A stretch of 64,000 bases of DNA from Pseudomonas guariconensis (GTDB lineage Bacteria > Pseudomonadota > Gammaproteobacteria > Pseudomonadales > Pseudomonadaceae): NCBI RefSeq assembly GCF_015680235.1, contig NZ_JADLJL010000020.1, forward strand, positions 28,064-92,063. Reading direction: 5' to 3'. Of this stretch, positions 57,949 through 64,000 are shown piece by piece; position 1 is the first letter of the stretch, and each line of letters starts with the position of its first letter. The position numbers and the translations under genes are program-made. The notes under the pieces were generated by a model. That model ran no database searches, had not been told where the DNA came from, and worked only from the letters and a program-made list of their open reading frames with translations.

Positions 57949-60885
57949 TTACTCGGCATCCAGGTGCATCGGCGTAATGACTTGGCCATCGCTTTCAGCC
58001 TGCCCCAGGGTGGTATCGAGGAAATACACCCGGTCATCCTCCAACTGGCCCTTGTCCACCAGGTAATCCTTGATGCTGCTCGCGCGTTCCTGGCCGAGGG
58101 TACGCAGCAGCGCCGCGCTTTCGGCCCAGGACTTGATCACCGCATCGCGCAACTTGATGGTGCGCTCGTCGCGGCTGAGCTCCTGCCATTCGGCCGGTGG
58201 CTGCTGCTTGAGGCGGTTGCGATAGATACCCTCGAGCATGGCCGGCTTGTCGCTGTCGTCGACCACCAGCATCGAGGCGTTGGCCGGCACCTTGTCACCG
58301 CGGCGCTGGAGCATCTTGTACCAGGTGGCCTGGTATTCGCGCTCCAGGCGTTGCTGGGCAATCAATGGGCCATCGCTGCTCTGGGCGCTGGTGCCTTCGA
58401 TTTCCAGGCGCAGTTCCGGGCGTTCCTTGAGGGCCGCTGCCAGTTTGTCCAGGGCCGACTGAGCATCGCTGCTCAGTTCGCTGGAACCAGGGGCGAACTT
58501 CACGGTGCCAAGGTCTTGCGAGCCGCCGCCGGCAATGAGCCCACCGATGAACTTGAACGGCGCCTGGGCCGCGCGCAGCACCAGGTTGCGCAGGGTCTGC
58601 CAGACGATCGGCATGACACTGAACTGAGGGTTGTTCAGGTCGCCTGAAACCGGCAGCTCGATGGAGATCTTGCCCTCGGTATCCTTGAGCAGCGCGACCG
58701 CCAGGCGGATCGGCAAGTCCACGGCATCCGGGCTGTCCACCTTCTCGCCCAGCTGCAACTGCTCGACCACCACCTTGTTCTCGGCTTTGAGCTGACCGTT
58801 GGTGATCAGGTAATGCAGGTCGAGGTTGAGCCGGCCCTTGCGGATGCGGAAGCCCGCGAATTTGCCGGAGTAGGGCGTCAGGGTGGTCAGCTCGACCCGT
58901 TTGAAGCTGGTGGCGATGTCCAGGCTCGCCAGAGGGTTGAACGGGTTGAGCGCGCCCTTGATGGTGACCGGGGCGTAACGGTCGACCTTGCCCTTGACGT
59001 CCACCTTGGCCGGCGCCGGCTTACGGTTGTCGATGGTGCCGATCTGGCCGTTGAGTTGCTGCACCGCCGTGGCGAAGTTGGGCGTGAGGGTCAGGTCAGC
59101 GAAGTTGGCCGAACCATCGTTGATGTCGATCTGGCCGATGTGGATGCCCAGCGGCTTTTCAGTGCTCGCATTGGCTGGCTTGGCCTGGCCGCTGCTCGGC
59201 GCACCCGCCGGTTGTGGGATCAGCAAGTCATCGACGTTGGTGGTGCGGTCTTCGTTGATGATGAAGCGTGCATAGGGCTGCAGCAGGCTCACCTTGTCGA
59301 TCGACAGGGCGTCGCCATGGACATAGGACAGGCCGTTCAGGTCCAGTTGCTGCCATTTGACGAAGTCCCGGTCCTTGATGGTGTCCAGGGTATGCAACTG
59401 GCTGACCTGGGCCTTGCCGCCCACGGTGAAGGCCAGCGGCTCGGTACTCTTGAGTTCGACCTTAAGGTCGCTGGCGAGCATGCCGCTGCGCAGTTCCAGG
59501 CGGATATACGGGCTGATATAGGCCTGGGCCACGCGCAGGTCGATGTCACGGGTGCTGACGTCGAGCTTGGCCGTGACCGGGGCCAGGTTGACCTGGCCTG
59601 CCGCCTGCAGTTTGCCTTGCTTGCCCACGCCGGTATCCAGCTTGAGGGTGAAAGGCGACTGGTTGAGGCTGTCGAAATTCTGCAGGTCTACGTTGAGCGG
59701 GCCGACATCCAGCGCCACCGGCTCCTTCTGGCTACGGTCGGCCAGATGCACCAGATAATTGCGCAGTTGTACGTCCTTGAGCAGCACCTGCCAGGGCTTG
59801 CTCGGTTCCTCGGCTGCTTTTTCCTTATCGCTCGGTTCGGCGGCGGCGGGCTCGGCCTTTTCCTGCGGGGTGGCCTTGGCCGGCTGGCTGGCGAACAGCT
59901 TCTGCCAATCGAGCTGGCCATCCTGCTCCACGGCGGCCCAGGTTTCCAGCTTTTCACTGCGGACCTTGCCTACGATCACCTGTTGCTTGGCCAGGTCGAT
60001 GGACGTCTCGCTGACATCCAGGCTGGCCAGGCGAGCCAGCTGGCGGCCATCCGGGGCCTTGATGGCGAACGGTGCGATGCGCAGCGACGTCTTGTCCAGC
60101 AGCAGCTCGGTTTCCTTGGCGAGGTTGAGCTTGTAGTGGGTGTCGAGGCTCACCACGCCATCTTCCAGCACCAGCGGGACGGCATCGCGTACGTAGGGCC
60201 AGAAGGATTTCATCCGGCTTTCGGTGACCTTGAGTGTGCCTTCGGACGCGATGGGGGCCAGGCTCAGGGTGCCCTTCCAGTCGATGCGCCCGCCGTTGGG
60301 GCCGTTGGCCACCAAGGTCATATCGGCGTTGTCGTCGGGCAGCGTGCTGAGGTTCTTCAGCTCCAGGTTCATGGAGTCGTAGAGGAACTCGATGGGCTCG
60401 CTGGGGCGCAGATCTTCGAAATGCAGGTAGCCTTCATTGAGCTTGATGCTACCGATGCGCAGTGGGAAGGGGTCGCTGGGCGGCTCGTCGGGCTTGGCCT
60501 CGCTGGCCGGCAGCTTGAACAGCTGGGTCAGGTTGAGGGTGCCGTCCTTGGCGAACAGCACTTCGTTGCGTGGCTTGTCCAGCTCCACGGCATCCAGGTG
60601 CAAGGCCTTGGTCCACAGGCTGTCTAGCGAGAGGTTGGCGTACAGGCGTTCGAAGCCGACCTGCTCCTTGCCGGGCTCGCCGATCTGCAGGCCCCAGAGC
60701 GTCAGCTCCAGGCTGAAGGGGTTGAATTCGATGCGCTGCAAGTGCGCCGGCACAGTGGCGTATTGCGCCAGTTGCTGGTTGGCGATACGCAGGCCGACAC
60801 CGGGAAGAATGAGAAAGCCGAGCAGGCTGTAAGAGGCAACGATGGCCAGCAAGGCGCCGAGGGCGCGAGTCAATCCTTTGGGCAT
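57949..60885 (-). CDS. Large AsmA-like DUF748 protein with OmpA-like C-terminus
   Basis: A roughly 978-residue envelope protein. One N-terminal membrane anchor (about 8-28, LGALLAIVASYSLLGFLI) is followed by a long periplasmic beta-rich region with AsmA/DUF748 repeats (for example FNPFSLELTLWGLQIGEPG, FRIRKGRLNLDLHYLI, IELPVSGDLNNPQFSVMP). The C-terminal ~150 residues resemble an OmpA-type domain (FAPGSSELSSDAQSALDKLA). AsmA-like proteins bridge the two membranes and are implicated in phospholipid transport. I use ATG 60885; an ATG at 60897 is equally possible. The function of this member is not established. Confidence 0.85.
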   Translation of the reverse strand: MPKGLTRALGALLAIVASYSLLGFLILPGVGLRIANQQLAQYATVPAHLQRIEFNPFSLELTLWGLQIGEPGKEQVGFERLYANLSLDSLWTKALHLDAVELDKPRNEVLFAKDGTLNLTQLFKLPASEAKPDEPPSDPFPLRIGSIKLNEGYLHFEDLRPSEPIEFLYDSMNLELKNLSTLPDDNADMTLVANGPNGGRIDWKGTLSLAPIASEGTLKVTESRMKSFWPYVRDAVPLVLEDGVVSLDTHYKLNLAKETELLLDKTSLRIAPFAIKAPDGRQLARLASLDVSETSIDLAKQQVIVGKVRSEKLETWAAVEQDGQLDWQKLFASQPAKATPQEKAEPAAAEPSDKEKAAEEPSKPWQVLLKDVQLRNYLVHLADRSQKEPVALDVGPLNVDLQNFDSLNQSPFTLKLDTGVGKQGKLQAAGQVNLAPVTAKLDVSTRDIDLRVAQAYISPYIRLELRSGMLASDLKVELKSTEPLAFTVGGKAQVSQLHTLDTIKDRDFVKWQQLDLNGLSYVHGDALSIDKVSLLQPYARFIINEDRTTNVDDLLIPQPAGAPSSGQAKPANASTEKPLGIHIGQIDINDGSANFADLTLTPNFATAVQQLNGQIGTIDNRKPAPAKVDVKGKVDRYAPVTIKGALNPFNPLASLDIATSFKRVELTTLTPYSGKFAGFRIRKGRLNLDLHYLITNGQLKAENKVVVEQLQLGEKVDSPDAVDLPIRLAVALLKDTEGKISIELPVSGDLNNPQFSVMPIVWQTLRNLVLRAAQAPFKFIGGLIAGGGSQDLGTVKFAPGSSELSSDAQSALDKLAAALKERPELRLEIEGTSAQSSDGPLIAQQRLEREYQATWYKMLQRRGDKVPANASMLVVDDSDKPAMLEGIYRNRLKQQPPAEWQELSRDERTIKLRDAVIKSWAESAALLRTLGQERASSIKDYLVDKGQLEDDRVYFLDTTLGQAESDGQVITPMHLDAE

Positions 60886-60964
60886 GTAAGGCGTCATCTG
60901 TCTGAAGCGAGGTGCCTTGGAGTATGGCACGTTAAAACGGTTCCGACGAAACGACCAAAATACC

Positions 60965-61864
60965 CTATTCGATACCCATGCGTCGCCGTGCGCGGTGCGC
61001 GGACCCGTCGCGCATGGCCCAGCGCAGCACGGGGGCGGTCCCTTTGATGCCCAGGCGGATCAGGCGCTGCTGCAACGGGCCCTGGTTCAGGCCCAACAGG
61101 CTGCGGGCCCAGTCGGGCAGCAGGTCGATGCCGGCGTGGAGCATCAGCTTGCCCACCGGCTCGGCCATGCGGCTGGGGGCGGGGGCGTCGAGCAGGATCT
61201 TCATCACTTCATGGCTGCGCGCATCGCATTGGAGCTGCGGGCGCATGCGCTGCAGGTAGTGCTCGACCTGCTGGCAGGAGCGTGGCACCTCTCGGGCGCC
61301 GAGGCGTTCGGCAATGAGGGCGATCTCGTCGTAGTAGGCATCCTGGTCGGCACATGGCAGGTCAGGGTTGCGGTAACGCAGGTGGGCGGCGAGGAAGCTG
61401 CTGACCTCGGCGACGTGCACCCAGGTCAGCAAGTCCGGGTCGCTGGCTGCATAAGGGCGGCCATCGGGCGCGGTGCCGACCACCTGCAGGTGAATGGTGC
61501 GGACCTTGTCGATCAGCCATTGGGCGTCGCGGGTCGAACCGAAGGTGGTGCCGGAAATGAACTGGCTGGTGCGGCGCAGGCGGCCGAGCAGGTCGTGGCG
61601 GAAGTTGGAATGGTCCCACACGCCGGCTAGCGCCAAGGGGTGCAGCAATTGCAGCATCAGCGCACTGATGCCGCCGACCAGCATGCTGGGAAAATCGCCA
61701 TGCACCTGCCAGCTGACGCTCTGCGGGCCGAACAGCCCCGGGTCGCCCTTGGGCGATTCCAGGTCGAGCTGGCCGAGGGCGAGCCCGGTTAGGCTCATGA
61801 CCTGGGTTTCGATGCGGCGGCGTAGGGCTTCCATGGCGGTCCTGCAGGCCGCCATGGCGGCCAT
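60965..61864 (-). CDS. Oxygenase MpaB family protein (DUF2236)
   Basis: A 299-residue helical protein of the ER-bound oxygenase MpaB/latex-clearing-like superfamily (DUF2236), whose members bind a haem b. LLHPLALAGVWDHS contains the proximal His region and FGSTRDAQWLIDKV and LLTWVHVAEVSSFL are typical. The physiological substrate is unknown in bacteria. Its ATG follows the acs stop with no spacer (TAG then ATG), so the two genes are almost certainly co-transcribed. Confidence 0.85.
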   Translation of the reverse strand: MAAMAACRTAMEALRRRIETQVMSLTGLALGQLDLESPKGDPGLFGPQSVSWQVHGDFPSMLVGGISALMLQLLHPLALAGVWDHSNFRHDLLGRLRRTSQFISGTTFGSTRDAQWLIDKVRTIHLQVVGTAPDGRPYAASDPDLLTWVHVAEVSSFLAAHLRYRNPDLPCADQDAYYDEIALIAERLGAREVPRSCQQVEHYLQRMRPQLQCDARSHEVMKILLDAPAPSRMAEPVGKLMLHAGIDLLPDWARSLLGLNQGPLQQRLIRLGIKGTAPVLRWAMRDGSAHRARRRMGIE

Positions 61865-63799
<1,935 letters not shown>

Positions 63800-63943
63800 G
63801 GCGGGTGGTCCTGCTCTTGTCGGGCGATGGACTGCACGACATCCCGATACGCAAGGCAATGACATGATCGCCGGCAGGATGAGGTGCAACGGCTATTCGA
63901 TTGGACAGTGTAGCCTGCGAAGGTGTTCCGGGGTGCTGTGGCC

Positions 63944-64000
63944 CAATCGCCGGCAAGCCGGCTCCCACACGTGCGAGTCTGCACCGGGGCGGGTGGGAGC
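63944..64000. repeat. REP pair, second copy cut by the window end
   Basis: A full copy at 63944-63970 and the start of an inverted copy (GGGTGGGAGC, 63991-64000) upstream of acs. This is the sixth member of the family in the window. Confidence 0.8.

Overview
The window is about 64 kb of a high-GC chromosome from the Pseudomonas putida group. The call rests on gene order (lldPD-dld, ssrA/smpB, bamE-fur-recN, grpE-dnaK-dnaJ-dapB-carAB-greA, yhbY/rlmE-ftsH-folP-glmM-tpiA-secG, rimP-nusA-infB-rbfA-truB-rpsO-pnp), on Pseudomonas-like protein sequences, and on a family of paired REP elements built around GCCGGC cores in many intergenic gaps. No rRNA gene, plasmid replication gene or CRISPR array was seen.

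Layout. (1) 1-4003: a small metabolic block with an MFS anion permease translationally coupled to a D-2-hydroxyacid dehydrogenase, a GFA-fold protein, and a lactate-dehydrogenase-type malate dehydrogenase. (2) 4.0-17.4 kb: an accessory region that reads almost entirely leftwards. From right to left it holds a tyrosine-recombinase-like integrase with an overlapping 70-residue ORF, an AT-rich two-gene block that I read as a Kiwa anti-phage system (kwaA-kwaB), a complete type I restriction-modification system (hsdR, hsdM, hsdS), a two-domain PD-(D/E)XK nuclease, and an orphan membrane protein. It lies directly beyond the 3' end of ssrA (tmRNA), a common island insertion site. Between integrase and ssrA is a strongly structured RNA region ahead of two tiny ORFs: a promoter-hairpins-terminator unit, then a three-way junction with a crossing 7-bp helix and a hairpin covering the ribosome binding site. 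I cannot match it to a known family. (3) 17.5-64 kb: core chromosome.

How the core genes work together. lldP/lldD/dld import and oxidise both lactate enantiomers, with divergent lldR as the likely repressor acting at a perfect operator. ssrA and smpB form the trans-translation system. ratA-rnfH, bamE and fur are housekeeping genes, and recN carries a LexA box. grpE-dnaK-dnaJ is the Hsp70 machine, with two clear sigma-32-type promoters. dapB and carAB feed lysine/peptidoglycan and arginine/pyrimidine synthesis, and a terminator-like hairpin precedes carA. greA, yhbY, rlmE, ftsH, folP, glmM, tpiA, secG, two tRNAs and the rimP-to-pnp cluster cover transcription, ribosome maturation, translation initiation, proteolysis, folate, cell-wall precursors, glycolysis, secretion and RNA decay. 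The right end holds a BON-domain periplasmic protein, a divergent monooxygenase/VOC pair sharing a palindromic control region, a very large AsmA-like DUF748 protein, an MpaB-family oxygenase and acetyl-CoA synthetase.
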